NCBI RefSeq assembly: GCF_002007645.1
Contig: NZ_CP019791.1
Coordinates: forward strand, 1,612,001 to 1,676,000
Source: Anaerohalosphaera lusitana
GTDB lineage: Bacteria; Planctomycetota; Phycisphaerae; Sedimentisphaerales; Anaerohalosphaeraceae
Length of the DNA stretch: 64,000 nt
Direction: 5' to 3'
Part shown: piece after piece, positions 52,429 to 61,423 of the stretch
Layout of the letters: each line of letters begins with the position of its first letter
Position numbering within the stretch: the stretch's first letter is position 1
The notes under the pieces: model-generated
What the model was told of the DNA's origin: nothing
Seen by the model: the letters and a program-made list of their open reading frames with translations, nothing else
Database searches by the model: none
Made by a program: the position numbers and the translations under genes

Positions 52429-54222
52429 GTGCCTACGAATGAATATGTAATAACATTATGTGACGGGCCGAGCTGTCTGCATCGCGTTTCTCGTGAAGTA
52501 CGTGATGCCGTCGAAGAATCGCTCGAAAAGCACGGTAAGAGTGACAGCGTAAGGATCCATCTATCCGGTTGTCTGGGCATGTGCAGCAAGGGACCGATCA
52601 TGATCGTCAACCCCGGCTACACGATCTACGGCAAGATCACTCCTGAAGATGCTGTTAACATTGTTGAGCAGCACATAGTCAATGGTCAGCCGGTTGCGGA
52701 TAAGGTGGTCAATGAGGACCATCTCTACAATCGCTTTTTCAGGATATTCGGAGATAACGACTTCTTCGGCAAGCAGATGCGGATCACCCTTCGCAACTGC
52801 GGCATCATCGACCCCGAGAATATCGACGACTACCTCTCGCTAAGAGGTTACGAAGCACTTGCTAAGGTTCTCACCGACATGAGTCCGCAGGACGTCATCG
52901 ACGAGGTCAAAAAGGCAGGCGTTCGCGGTCGAGGCGGCGGCGGTTTCCCGACCGGCATGAAGTGGGACTTCACAGCGCGAGAACAGAGCGACCAGAAATA
53001 CGTTATATGTAACGCTGACGAAGGTGACCCCGGTGCGTTCATGGACCGCAGTGCCATCGAAGGCGACCCGCACACGGTGCTGGAAGGCATGATCATCGGC
53101 GGTTATGCGATCGGTGCCAGCAAGGGTATCGTCTACATTCGTGCCGAGTATCCGCTGGCGATCAAAAGGCTCGAAAAAGCTATCGCCGACGCAAAAGAGC
53201 ACGGCTTCCTGGGCGAGAATATTCTCGGTTCCGACTTCTCTTACGATCTCGAGATCAGACTCGGTGCCGGCGCATTTGTCTGCGGTGAAGAGACTGCCCT
53301 GATCCACTCGATCGAGGGTTCTCGCGGTATGCCCAGGCCAAGGCCTCCTTATCCCTCGCAGAGCGGTCTGTTCGGCAAGCCCACGCTGATCAACAACGTC
53401 GAAACATGGGCAAACGTCCCTGTGATCATCCTTGATACCGGCGAATGGTTCAGCAGCATCGGCACCGAAAAGAGTAAGGGTACCAAAGTATTCGCGCTGG
53501 CTGGTAACGTTAACAATACGGGACTTGTTGAGGTTCCGATGGGTACGACCCTCCGCGAGATCGTTTACGATATCGGCGGCGGACTGCCCGAGGGCAAAAA
53601 GTTCAAGGCTATCCAGACGGGTGGCCCCTCCGGTGGATGTCTGCCGGCTGAGTATCTCGATACCCCGATCGACTATGAGCATCTTGCCAAGGCCGGCTCT
53701 ATCATGGGCTCCGGCGGTATGATCGTCATGGACGAAGATTCCTGCATGGTAGACGTTGCAAAGTTCTTCCTGCAGTTCACCCAGGACGAGTCTTGCGGCA
53801 AGTGTACGCCCTGTCGCGAAGGCACCAAGCGAATGCTCGAGATCCTCACCCGGATAACCGAAGGCAAGGGGCAGGAAGGTGACATCGAAAAGCTCGAACG
53901 GCTGGGCAACATGGCCAGAAAAGCATCGCTTTGCGGTCTGGGGCAGTCGGCACCTAATCCGGTACTGAGCACGATCAAGAATTTCAGAGTTGAATACGAA
54001 GAACATATCAATGAAAGCAAATGCCGTGCGGGTTCATGTAAGTCCATGCTGTCGTTCGTTATCACGGACGCTTGTGTCGGCTGCGGAGCGTGCAGGCGTG
54101 TTTGTCCGGTGGATGCGATTACCGGCGGCCGTAAGGAAAAGCATGTGATCGACCAGGAAACATGCATCAAGTGCGGTCAGTGCTTTGAGGTATGTAAATT
54201 CCAGGCTGTAGAAAAGGCATAA
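52429..54222 (+). CDS. hydB: [FeFe]-hydrogenase NADH/FMN-binding subunit HydB (NuoF-like)
   Basis: A 597-residue flavoprotein that passes electrons between NADH and the iron-sulfur chain; in bifurcating hydrogenases this subunit is a flavin site. Domains: an N-terminal thioredoxin-like 2Fe-2S domain (Cys11, Cys16, Cys48, Cys52), FMN/NADH-binding GVRGRGGGGFPTGMKW and NADEGDPGAFMDR, a 4Fe-4S site ESCGKCTPCREG, and a C-terminal two-cluster ferredoxin domain (CVGCGACRRVCPVDAI, CIKCGQCFEVCKF). GTG start at 52429. Followed 12 nt later by hydA. Confidence 0.94.
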   Translation: MPTNEYVITLCDGPSCLHRVSREVRDAVEESLEKHGKSDSVRIHLSGCLGMCSKGPIMIVNPGYTIYGKITPEDAVNIVEQHIVNGQPVADKVVNEDHLYNRFFRIFGDNDFFGKQMRITLRNCGIIDPENIDDYLSLRGYEALAKVLTDMSPQDVIDEVKKAGVRGRGGGGFPTGMKWDFTAREQSDQKYVICNADEGDPGAFMDRSAIEGDPHTVLEGMIIGGYAIGASKGIVYIRAEYPLAIKRLEKAIADAKEHGFLGENILGSDFSYDLEIRLGAGAFVCGEETALIHSIEGSRGMPRPRPPYPSQSGLFGKPTLINNVETWANVPVIILDTGEWFSSIGTEKSKGTKVFALAGNVNNTGLVEVPMGTTLREIVYDIGGGLPEGKKFKAIQTGGPSGGCLPAEYLDTPIDYEHLAKAGSIMGSGGMIVMDEDSCMVDVAKFFLQFTQDESCGKCTPCREGTKRMLEILTRITEGKGQEGDIEKLERLGNMARKASLCGLGQSAPNPVLSTIKNFRVEYEEHINESKCRAGSCKSMLSFVITDACVGCGACRRVCPVDAITGGRKEKHVIDQETCIKCGQCFEVCKFQAVEKA

Positions 54223-54234
54223 GGAAATATTGAC

Positions 54235-56007
54235 ATGAGCGATATGATTAAGATTTACATAAACGGAAGAGAATACGAGGTAGCAGCGGGCCAGACGATC
54301 ATGGAAGCCGCTGACAAGCTCGGTTACCATATCCCGCGGCTGTGCTACCATCCCAAGCTTTCGATCGAGGGTGCATGCAGAGTATGTATCGTCGAGGTCG
54401 AAGGAATGCGTAACTTCGTTGCTTCTTGTGCTTACCCTGTTACTGAAGGGATGAAGATCCGCACGAATACAAAAGAGATCCGCCGAACAAGGCGTGACAT
54501 CGTCGAGTTGATCCTTGACAACCATCCGCAGGACTGCCATACCTGTGAGCGCAACAGTAACTGTGAGCTGCAGCGTCTGTCCGAGTCGATGGGTATCCAG
54601 AGACGGCACTTCGAAGGCGAGAAGAAACATTACGACAAGGACCTCAGTTCACCTGCTGTCGTGCGTGACCCGGATAAATGTATCCTTTGCGGCCGATGCG
54701 TTCGGATGTGTTCGGAAGTGCAGAACATCCATAACCTCACGCAGGCCCACCGAGGCTTTAAGACTGTTGTAATGCCCGCGTACAATATGCCGATGGATGA
54801 AAGCGTCTGTTCGACATGCGGCCAGTGCATCAACGTATGTCCCACAGCAGCGTTCATGGAATACAACTATACTCAGGACCTGTTCGAAAAGCTAAACGAC
54901 GATTCACTCACGAAAGTCGTTCAGTTCGCCCCAGCCGTAAGAGCGGCGATTGGCGAAGCGTTCGGCATGGCGCCCGGCAACAATATGGAAGGTCAGCTCG
55001 TCGCCGCACTGCGTAAGCTCGGGTTCGATTATGTCTTCGATACCCAGTTCTCTGCCGATCTGACGATTATGGAAGAAGGCAGTGAGTTCCTCGAGAGACT
55101 GCAGAACAAGGGCAAACTACCGTTGATAACGTCCTGTTCACCGGGTTGGATGAAATGCGTCGAGCAGTTCTATCCTGATATGCTGGACAACATCTCGACA
55201 TGCAAGTCGCCGATGTCAATGGCCGGTGCCCTGATTAAGACTTACTTCGCCGAAAAGATCGAGACCGATCCCAAGAAGATACTCAGCGTTGCTGTTATGC
55301 CCTGTACCGCCAAAAAGTACGAAGCCGACCGGCCCGAACTCGAAGTCGACGGCATGAAAACCACAGACATCGTCATCACCACACGTGAGCTGGCGTGGAT
55401 GATCAAGTCTGCAGGTCTTGACTTTATCAATATGCCGGGCGAAAAGCCCGACGCTCCAATGGGCGTTTCTTCCGGTGCCGGCGCGATCTTCGGTGTTACC
55501 GGCGGAGTTATGGAAGCAGCCATCAGAACCGCATATGAACTTTTCACCGGCGAAACACTCGTTGACATCGAAATGGATAACCTTCGCGGCCTGTCCGGTG
55601 TGAAGGAAGGTAAACTTGAGATCGACGGCGAAGAGATACGTATCGCTGTTGCACACGGTCTTGGTAACGCTTCAAAGCTGTTCGACATAGTTCGCAAGGA
55701 GCCCGATCGGTTCCACTTCATCGAGATCATGGGATGCCCGGGCGGATGTATCGGCGGCGGTGGTCAGCCTTACTGCCATGCATTCTCTGAGTCGCTCGGT
55801 GAAGAATGTCTCGCAGCCAGGGCCAAAGCTCTCTACGATATCGATCGCGGCAAGACGATCCGCCGTAGTCTGGATAATCCGGACGTTCAGAAGCTATACA
55901 AGGAATATCTGCAGAGGCCCATGAGTGAGATGTCGCACAAACTGTTGCACACTCATTACAAGGCGCAGGAACCAAAGGGTATTATACCAGCTAAGAGTAA
56001 AAGATAA
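54235..56007 (+). CDS. hydA: [FeFe]-hydrogenase catalytic subunit HydA
   Basis: A 590-residue catalytic subunit. The N-terminal 2Fe-2S domain uses Cys37, 48, 51 and 65; a His-ligated cluster (HPQDCHTCERNSNCELQ) and two 4Fe-4S clusters (CILCGRCVRMCSEVQ, CSTCGQCINVCPTAAF) follow. The H-cluster motifs are SCSPGWMKC (Cys301), MPCTAKKYE (Cys357) and MGCPGGCIGGGGQP (Cys501, Cys505). With HydB and HydC it should form a soluble NAD- and ferredoxin-linked complex that makes or uses H2. No Tat or Sec signal, so cytoplasmic. This is group A3-like by gene composition. Confidence 0.96.
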   Translation: MSDMIKIYINGREYEVAAGQTIMEAADKLGYHIPRLCYHPKLSIEGACRVCIVEVEGMRNFVASCAYPVTEGMKIRTNTKEIRRTRRDIVELILDNHPQDCHTCERNSNCELQRLSESMGIQRRHFEGEKKHYDKDLSSPAVVRDPDKCILCGRCVRMCSEVQNIHNLTQAHRGFKTVVMPAYNMPMDESVCSTCGQCINVCPTAAFMEYNYTQDLFEKLNDDSLTKVVQFAPAVRAAIGEAFGMAPGNNMEGQLVAALRKLGFDYVFDTQFSADLTIMEEGSEFLERLQNKGKLPLITSCSPGWMKCVEQFYPDMLDNISTCKSPMSMAGALIKTYFAEKIETDPKKILSVAVMPCTAKKYEADRPELEVDGMKTTDIVITTRELAWMIKSAGLDFINMPGEKPDAPMGVSSGAGAIFGVTGGVMEAAIRTAYELFTGETLVDIEMDNLRGLSGVKEGKLEIDGEEIRIAVAHGLGNASKLFDIVRKEPDRFHFIEIMGCPGGCIGGGGQPYCHAFSESLGEECLAARAKALYDIDRGKTIRRSLDNPDVQKLYKEYLQRPMSEMSHKLLHTHYKAQEPKGIIPAKSKR

Positions 56008-56024
56008 GTAACCGGAGCTTTAAG

Positions 56025-56528
56025 ATGATAGAAGCTAAAGATAACAAATTGCAGGAAGTCAGGGATTTTATTGCAGGTACGAAGCAAAAGGATTACCCCG
56101 AATCGTATCTCATAGCAGTTCTGCACAAGGTCCAGGAACTCTACGGTTACCTGCCGCAGGACGTGATGGACTTCGTAGCCGAAGAAATGCAGGTCCCGAC
56201 TGCCCACATCTGGGGCGTTGCGACTTTTTACCACTACTTTAACCTTGAGCCCATCGGCAAGCATGTGGTAAGTGTATGTATGGGTACAGCATGCTATGTT
56301 AAAGGTGCCGACAAGGTTCTGGACGCACTGAAGGGCGATCTGGGCGTCGAAGCAGGCCAGACAACCGAAGACGGCCTGTTCACGCTCCAGGAAGCACGGT
56401 GCCTGGGTGCGTGCGGTATCGCGCCTGTCATTATGATCGACGACAAGATCTACGGTGAACTGACGGCCAAAAGCGTGGTTGACCTTCTCAACCAGTATCG
56501 CAAAGCTGAATCTGCAGGAAAGAAGTAG
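56025..56528 (+). CDS. hydC: [FeFe]-hydrogenase [2Fe-2S] subunit HydC (NuoE-like)
   Basis: A 167-residue NuoE-family protein: an N-terminal helical bundle (YLIAVLHKVQELYGYLPQDVM) and a thioredoxin-like 2Fe-2S domain with Cys85, Cys90 (CMGTAC) and Cys126, Cys130 (CLGAC). It relays electrons in the HydABC complex. GGAG is 7 nt before the ATG. The hydG start follows its stop by 2 nt. Confidence 0.94.
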   Translation: MIEAKDNKLQEVRDFIAGTKQKDYPESYLIAVLHKVQELYGYLPQDVMDFVAEEMQVPTAHIWGVATFYHYFNLEPIGKHVVSVCMGTACYVKGADKVLDALKGDLGVEAGQTTEDGLFTLQEARCLGACGIAPVIMIDDKIYGELTAKSVVDLLNQYRKAESAGKK

Positions 56529-56530
56529 TA

Positions 56531-57919
56531 ATGAAACACATTGACGCAGCCAGAATAGAGCAGTTACTCCAAAAGCACAGCAAGACAGACAATGCAAAGG
56601 TCGACGCTGTGCTCGACAAGGCCAGGTCCCTGCAGCGTTTGACGCTGGAAGAGACCGCTGTGCTGCTGGCTGCGGACGATGCCCAAAACACCGAAAAGAT
56701 CATGGAGGCGGCAGCATACGTCAAGGACGCCATCTATGGCAAACGCGTTGTCCTCTTCGCACCGCTCTACATCAGCAATGCATGCGTCAACAACTGCCGC
56801 TACTGCGGTTTCAAGTGCGAAAATCGCTCCGTTGACCGCCGCAGCCTGACTCCCGAAGAGATCAAGGAGCAGGTTTCATGGCTGTTGAACCGAGGCCACA
56901 AGCGAATACTCATGGTCGCGGGCGAAGCACTGAATTTCGACGGCAAGAAAGCGATCGACTATTACTGCGATTCCGTGCAGGCGATATATGACGCCCAGGC
57001 TGGCAAAAATCGGATCAAACGTGTAAACGTCAATGCCGCCCCGCTCAGCGTCGAAGAATTCAAACAGCTCAAAGGTATCGGAATAGGAACCTACCAGGTA
57101 TTCCAGGAGACCTATCACGACGAAACTTACAGATATATGCATCCTTCGGGCCCCAAGAGCGATCCGGATAACCGCATAAATGCGATCGACAGAGCATTCG
57201 CAGCCGGCATCGATGACGTCGGCATAGGCGTGCTTTACGGGCTTTACGATTACAAATTCGAGACGCTTGCCATGCTGATGCACTGCGAGCACCTCGAGAA
57301 TAAATTCAACGTCGGCCCCCACACCATCTCAGTGCCCCGAATAGAGCCTGTCGCCGGCAGCGATGTCAGTGAAAACGTTCCTCATCCGCTGACCGACGAA
57401 GATTTCATGCGGCTGGTCGCGATACTGCGTCTCTCCGTGCCGTACACCGGCATCATACTTTCGACCCGCGAAACGCCCGAAATGCGTGACATACTGGTTC
57501 ACCACGGCGTGTCGCAGATAAGCGCCGAATCCCGCGTTTCCCCCGGCGGCTACGACGACGAAGAAACCGAAGAAGGCATTCAGTTCACCCTCGGCGACCA
57601 CCGCACACAGGACGAGATCATCGGTTCCCTGCTGGAACAGGGATATCTGCCCAGCTTCTGTGCCGCCTGCTACCGCAAGGAACGTACCGGCGAGCGGTTC
57701 ATGAGCCTTGCAAAACCCGGCGCTATCAAAGGCATGTGCCAGGTCAACGCACTGGTCACCCTGAAAGAATATCTGGACGATTTCGCGTCCGACTCGGTCA
57801 AACAGGCCGGTTATAAGCTCATTAACAAGCAGATAAACAGTTTGACCGGCACCGACCGCGAGATCCTGCGGGACATGTTCAAACATATCGATGATGGCGT
57901 GAGAGATGAATATGTCTGA
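56531..57919 (+). CDS. hydG: [FeFe]-hydrogenase maturase HydG (tyrosine lyase)
   Basis: Radical SAM enzyme that cleaves tyrosine to make the CO and CN ligands of the H-cluster. The 462-residue length fits. The radical SAM cluster motif is Cys85-x3-Cys89-x2-Cys92 (CVNNCRYCGF); the C-terminal region has CAACYRKERTGERFM, the second cluster site of HydG, and GMCQVNALVTLKEYL. It overlaps the hydE start. Confidence 0.96.
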   Translation: MKHIDAARIEQLLQKHSKTDNAKVDAVLDKARSLQRLTLEETAVLLAADDAQNTEKIMEAAAYVKDAIYGKRVVLFAPLYISNACVNNCRYCGFKCENRSVDRRSLTPEEIKEQVSWLLNRGHKRILMVAGEALNFDGKKAIDYYCDSVQAIYDAQAGKNRIKRVNVNAAPLSVEEFKQLKGIGIGTYQVFQETYHDETYRYMHPSGPKSDPDNRINAIDRAFAAGIDDVGIGVLYGLYDYKFETLAMLMHCEHLENKFNVGPHTISVPRIEPVAGSDVSENVPHPLTDEDFMRLVAILRLSVPYTGIILSTRETPEMRDILVHHGVSQISAESRVSPGGYDDEETEEGIQFTLGDHRTQDEIIGSLLEQGYLPSFCAACYRKERTGERFMSLAKPGAIKGMCQVNALVTLKEYLDDFASDSVKQAGYKLINKQINSLTGTDREILRDMFKHIDDGVRDEYV

Positions 57920-58964
57920 TGTGCGTGCCGTTTTAAACCGCGTATATACGGCTGATATGCCCGATCTGCGTGATATCGAGTATCTGCTTTCGCTCGAAGA
58001 TGCCGATCAGATCGATGAGCTATACAAGTTCGCCGATAACGTAAGGCGAGAGCAGGTCGGTGACGGCGTACTGCTGCGAGGAATAGTTGAATTTTCGAAT
58101 TACTGCAGGAATACCTGTGCGTATTGCGGTTTGAACAAGTATAATAAGCAAATTCGACGATATCGCATGGCTCACGATGAGATCATGGCCTGCTTGGATA
58201 AGATCGTCAGTTGCAATACAAAAACGGTTGTTCTGCAGTCCGGCGAAGAAGATGAGCTCGATGCCGCTTGGCTGCAGGACTTGCTCTTCAAAATAAAAGA
58301 TAAGCACGATATCGCTGTAACGCTCTCGCTCGGTGAAAGAAGTGACCAGGAGTTCGAGATGTGGCGAAACGCCGGCGCTGACCGCTACCTGCTCAAGATC
58401 GAAACTTCCGACAAGCAGCTCTATGAAAAGCTGCATCCGGAAATGAGCTTCGATCGACGCGTTGAGTGCTTGCGTAAGCTCGGCTCGATGGGTTATCAAC
58501 TGGGCAGCGGCTGTATGGTCGGTCTCAAAGGTCAGACGACCGCCAGTCTCGCTCGCGACGTACAGTTTTTCGTCCGCGAGAAGATCGCCATGATCGGCAT
58601 CGGCCCGTTCATACCTCACAGCCAGACCGAGTGTGCAAATCACGCATGCGGAGACGTCGAGCTGGTGTGCAAAATGACGGCCGTAACAAGGATCGCGACA
58701 AAGAACACGCATATGCCCGCAACGACGGCATTAGGCAGCCTGGGCAACGGCGATATGAGATTGAAAGCACTGGCGTGCGGGGCAAATGTTCTGATGCCCA
58801 ACTTCACGCCGGTAGAGTATAAAAAACTTTACGAGATTTACCCGGGCAAACGCTGCGTTAACGAGCCTACGGGCGCATGCAGCGGATGCATGGAAAAAAT
58901 GGTGAAGTCTATAGGTAGATATGTTGACTGGGCACGGGGTGATACGTTAAAAAGTTACAACTAA
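57912..58964 (+). CDS. hydE: [FeFe]-hydrogenase maturase HydE
   Basis: Radical SAM maturase that works with HydG and HydF on the diiron site. About 350 residues from ATG 57912, chosen because GAGAG is about 8 nt upstream; ATG 57906 is the alternative. The radical SAM motif CRNTCAYCG gives Cys65, Cys69, Cys72. Other HydE-like features are VLQSGEEDE, LSLGER and GPFIPHSQTE. It overlaps the end of hydG, so translation is coupled. Confidence 0.95.
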   Translation: MSDVRAVLNRVYTADMPDLRDIEYLLSLEDADQIDELYKFADNVRREQVGDGVLLRGIVEFSNYCRNTCAYCGLNKYNKQIRRYRMAHDEIMACLDKIVSCNTKTVVLQSGEEDELDAAWLQDLLFKIKDKHDIAVTLSLGERSDQEFEMWRNAGADRYLLKIETSDKQLYEKLHPEMSFDRRVECLRKLGSMGYQLGSGCMVGLKGQTTASLARDVQFFVREKIAMIGIGPFIPHSQTECANHACGDVELVCKMTAVTRIATKNTHMPATTALGSLGNGDMRLKALACGANVLMPNFTPVEYKKLYEIYPGKRCVNEPTGACSGCMEKMVKSIGRYVDWARGDTLKSYN

Positions 58965-59056
58965 CTTGATTTTGCGCAAGACGTACAGCCGGAACCGGAC
59001 CTGGGTCCTAAGTAAAAATTGCTACGGTTTTATTTGAACAAGTAGGAGAAAATGAG

Positions 59057-59440
59057 ATGGCCAAGAGAGTATTGATTATCGACGATGACGCAGATTTTCG
59101 CGAGTCAATTGCGAATTTGCTGGAAGCTAAGAACTATAACGTATCTGCTGCAGCAAATGGCCAGGAAGGTATCGAAAAAGCAAAGTCTGATACGCCGAAT
59201 ATCATCCTTCTGGATGTTATGATGACCACAAAGTCCGAGGGCTTTGACGTAGCTCGCGAGCTTCAGAAAATCGACTCGCTCAAGGGCACACCCGTCATCA
59301 TGATCACGGGCGTTCGCAAGGAAATGAACCTGCCGTTCGGTTTCGAACCGGACGAAGACTGGCTCCCCGTAAAGGACGTGCTCGAAAAGCCCGTCAAGCC
59401 TGAGGATCTGCTCAAGGCCGTTCAAAAGTACATAAAATAA
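59057..59440 (+). CDS. Stand-alone response regulator receiver protein
   Basis: A 127-residue CheY-like protein: acidic pocket Asp9-Asp11, phosphoacceptor Asp53 (IILLDVMM), Thr in VIMITG and Lys in VLEKPVKP. It has no output domain, so it must act through another protein. An unusual insertion between strand 4 and helix 4 (GVRKEMNLPFGFEPDEDWLP) distinguishes it from CheY. Located between hydE and hydF. The kinase gene downstream of rex is the obvious partner. Confidence 0.88.
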   Translation: MAKRVLIIDDDADFRESIANLLEAKNYNVSAAANGQEGIEKAKSDTPNIILLDVMMTTKSEGFDVARELQKIDSLKGTPVIMITGVRKEMNLPFGFEPDEDWLPVKDVLEKPVKPEDLLKAVQKYIK

Positions 59441-59447
59441 ATTTTTG

Positions 59448-59532
59448 CCTCCTCCTCCTCCTTTGGTTTGGCGTCCACACGGGCGCCAAAGGATGGGGCT
59501 GGGAAAATTTCTTCCGGCCCCATCATATTTTT
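59448..59532 (+). ncRNA. CCUCC-rich double-hairpin RNA element, copy 1
   Basis: Beginning 8 nt after the receiver stop codon: CCTCCTCCTCCTCC (59448-59461), then a 10-bp hairpin (59467-59476 with 59481-59490, loop ACAC), then a GC-rich 10-bp hairpin (59493-59502 with 59514-59523) followed by TTTTT (59528-59532), a typical terminator. CCUCC matches the anti-Shine-Dalgarno of 16S rRNA, so the run could bind ribosome-binding sites. Two more copies follow. Confidence 0.6.
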
Positions 59533-59658
59533 AATGCAAATGGGGAGCTTTACCGATATAATGTAAACATGATGGGGTTGCGGTACCGTTTTGAACTTAC
59601 GGGCGACTGCATGAAATAAGCTGATGAGATTATCAGCACTATCAAGATTTAATTTTGT

Positions 59659-59742
59659 CTCCTCCTCCTCCTCCTTTGGTTTGGCATTCAACAGGATGCC
59701 AAATAGTAGGGTCGGCCACCTTGCCGGCCCTACACTTTTCTT
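59659..59742 (+). ncRNA. CCUCC-rich double-hairpin RNA element, copy 2
   Basis: CTCCTCCTCCTCCTCC (59659-59674), a 10-bp hairpin (59680-59689 with 59694-59703, loop AACA), and an 11-bp hairpin (59706-59716 with 59723-59733) followed by TTTT. Stem bases differ from copy 1 but remain paired. A perfect TATAAT at 59557-59562, with a poor -35, could start a separate small RNA ending here. Confidence 0.6.
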
Positions 59743-59832
59743 CAAAGGAATGGTAGGTATGCTTGCCTGTTTTTTTGAAGCTGAACAAAGGTTCGGCTAT
59801 GAAAAACGGCGGCAAATAGATAATTCACTCTT

Positions 59833-59904
59833 CCTCCTCCTTCAGTTTGGCACCTCCAGGGTGTCAAAGGATGGGGCTGGGCTCAGATTCCAGCCCCCAT
59901 TTTT
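59833..59904 (+). ncRNA. CCUCC-rich double-hairpin RNA element, copy 3, at the hydF leader
   Basis: CCTCCTCC (59833-59840), a 9-bp hairpin (59846-59854 with 59860-59868), and a terminator hairpin ATGGGGCTGG (59871-59880) with its complement at 59890-59900 and five T. The hydF AGGAG is only 12 nt beyond the T-run, so no promoter fits between; hydF must be expressed by read-through. The CUCCU of this copy can also pair with hydF AGGAG. Confidence 0.6.
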
Positions 59905-59928
59905 ATTCACTTCTTCAGGAGTATTGTG

Positions 59929-61155
59929 ATGCTCAAGACACCCAAAGCTCTGAGACTGCACATAGGAATTTTCGGCAGACGCAATGTCGGCAAGTCCTCG
60001 GTCCTCAATTCGCTTCTTAGTCAGCAGGTCTCTATCGTGTCCGAAGTGGCCGGAACAACCACCGACCCTGTTGAGAAGGTCATGGAGCTGCAGCCCGTCG
60101 GCCCGGTGGTTTTCGTGGACACAGCCGGAATCGATGATATCGGTGCACTTGGCAAGATGCGGGTGGACAAAACATACAAAGCAATCGAAAAGACCGACCT
60201 TGCCCTGGTGGTGACAGACCGCTGGCAGGAGTATGAGCAGAAACTTTGCGCAATGCTCAAAGAGCAGGGCGTCCCCGTTATCGTGGTTACCAACAAGGCC
60301 GATCTGCGCAACGATGGCGAGCTCGAAGAGCATATCCGGGACCTGAAAGTGGGCCCCGTGGTCGCTACGAGTATAGTAAAGGATGAAGGCATTTCCCGGC
60401 TGCGTCAGCAGATCATCGAAATTTCCGAGGATGTACGGATCGAAAAAGACACACTGCTCGGCGGGCTCGTAAACGACGGCGATACGGTTGTCCTCGTGGT
60501 GCCGATAGATATCGAGGCTCCGAAGGGCAGGCTGATACTCGCACAGGTACAGACCCTGCGCGAGGTGCTCGATGCGAACTGCTGTGCAATGGTGGTCAAA
60601 GAGAACATGCTCGAACAGACGCTCACCAATCTCAAACAGCCCCCCGCACTGGTGGTCACGGACAGCCAGGCATTCGCCCAGGTTTCAAAAACCGTTCCCG
60701 CTGATATACCTCTGACTGGCTTTTCGGTTCTGTTCGCTAGGTACAAAGGCGACCTCTGCTCGATGGTCGAGGGCGCCATGGCCATCGAGGAATTGAAGGG
60801 CGGTGACAAGGTGCTGATCTCCGAGGCATGTTCGCATCACCCGATAGGCGAGGATATCGGGCGGATCAAGATACCGCGATGGCTGCAAAGTTACGTCGGT
60901 GATGACCTGGACATCGAGGTAGCCGCAGGACGTGATTTCCCAGAGGACCTCTCCGACTACAAACTGGTGATACACTGCGGAGCCTGCGTATGGAACCGCA
61001 GGCAGGTGCTCTCCCGCATAGACATTGCAAGAAAGGCCCAAGTGCCGTTCACCAACTACGGCCTTACGATCGCCTACAGTCTGGGCGTTTTCGAGAGGGC
61101 CTTACAGCCGTTCGACGATGCAATGACGATCTACAAGGAACTGGCGAAGAAGTAA
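59929..61155 (+). CDS. hydF: [FeFe]-hydrogenase maturation GTPase HydF
   Basis: Scaffold GTPase on which the diiron subcluster is assembled before transfer to HydA. 408 residues from ATG 59929 (AGGAG 7 nt upstream; the GTG at 59926 is too close). N-terminal GTPase: P-loop GRRNVGKSS (16-24), GTTTDPVEK, DTAGIDD, TNKAD. C-terminal cluster-binding domain: EACSHHPIGED (Cys301) and IHCGACVWNRR (Cys350, Cys353), matching the CxH-x46-53-HCxxC signature. Expression appears subject to the three upstream hairpin elements. Confidence 0.95.
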   Translation: MLKTPKALRLHIGIFGRRNVGKSSVLNSLLSQQVSIVSEVAGTTTDPVEKVMELQPVGPVVFVDTAGIDDIGALGKMRVDKTYKAIEKTDLALVVTDRWQEYEQKLCAMLKEQGVPVIVVTNKADLRNDGELEEHIRDLKVGPVVATSIVKDEGISRLRQQIIEISEDVRIEKDTLLGGLVNDGDTVVLVVPIDIEAPKGRLILAQVQTLREVLDANCCAMVVKENMLEQTLTNLKQPPALVVTDSQAFAQVSKTVPADIPLTGFSVLFARYKGDLCSMVEGAMAIEELKGGDKVLISEACSHHPIGEDIGRIKIPRWLQSYVGDDLDIEVAAGRDFPEDLSDYKLVIHCGACVWNRRQVLSRIDIARKAQVPFTNYGLTIAYSLGVFERALQPFDDAMTIYKELAKK

Positions 61156-61181
61156 AAAGCCCGCTCAAACTTAGCGCATTG

Positions 61182-61219
61182 AAAAGGTCCGCTGGGATGT
61201 TCTTCCCCGCGGACCTTTT
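61182..61219. terminator. Bidirectional intrinsic terminator after hydF
   Basis: AAAAGGTCCGC (61182-61192) and GCGGACCTTTT (61209-61219) are perfect 11-bp inverted repeats, with T-runs in both directions. It ends the hydrogenase locus and can also stop the opposing ACT-domain transcript. The rest of 61220-61423 has no gene. Confidence 0.85.
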
Positions 61220-61423
61220 ATATTTGATCCATAATCAAATAGCAGATAACGGCGGCAAATTCATTGCTCGCTCATGTTTGCCGGATTGCCCAGCCGCATA
61301 ATTTCACAGTCCGCCGAGAATGGACTCACTTAAAAGTTCGTCGGAGGCGCGGCTGTTAAATTCTGCGGCGGCCCAAAGTGGGTGCTCCTCATTATTCCGT
61401 GAGGAACTTTTTTACATGCCGCG

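Noticed and set aside
52840-54006. 388-codon minus-strand open frame opposite hydB
   Set aside because: hydB motifs cover the whole interval; no ribosome-binding site or domain supports the antisense frame.
59448-59461. CCTCC runs as simple trinucleotide microsatellites
   Set aside because: All three runs sit at the same place relative to two structured hairpins whose stems covary, which a slipped-strand repeat would not explain.
59624-59929. Open frame across the hairpin elements upstream of hydF
   Set aside because: No ribosome-binding site; the product is a translation of repeats and hairpins with serine runs, and it differs in frame between element copies.
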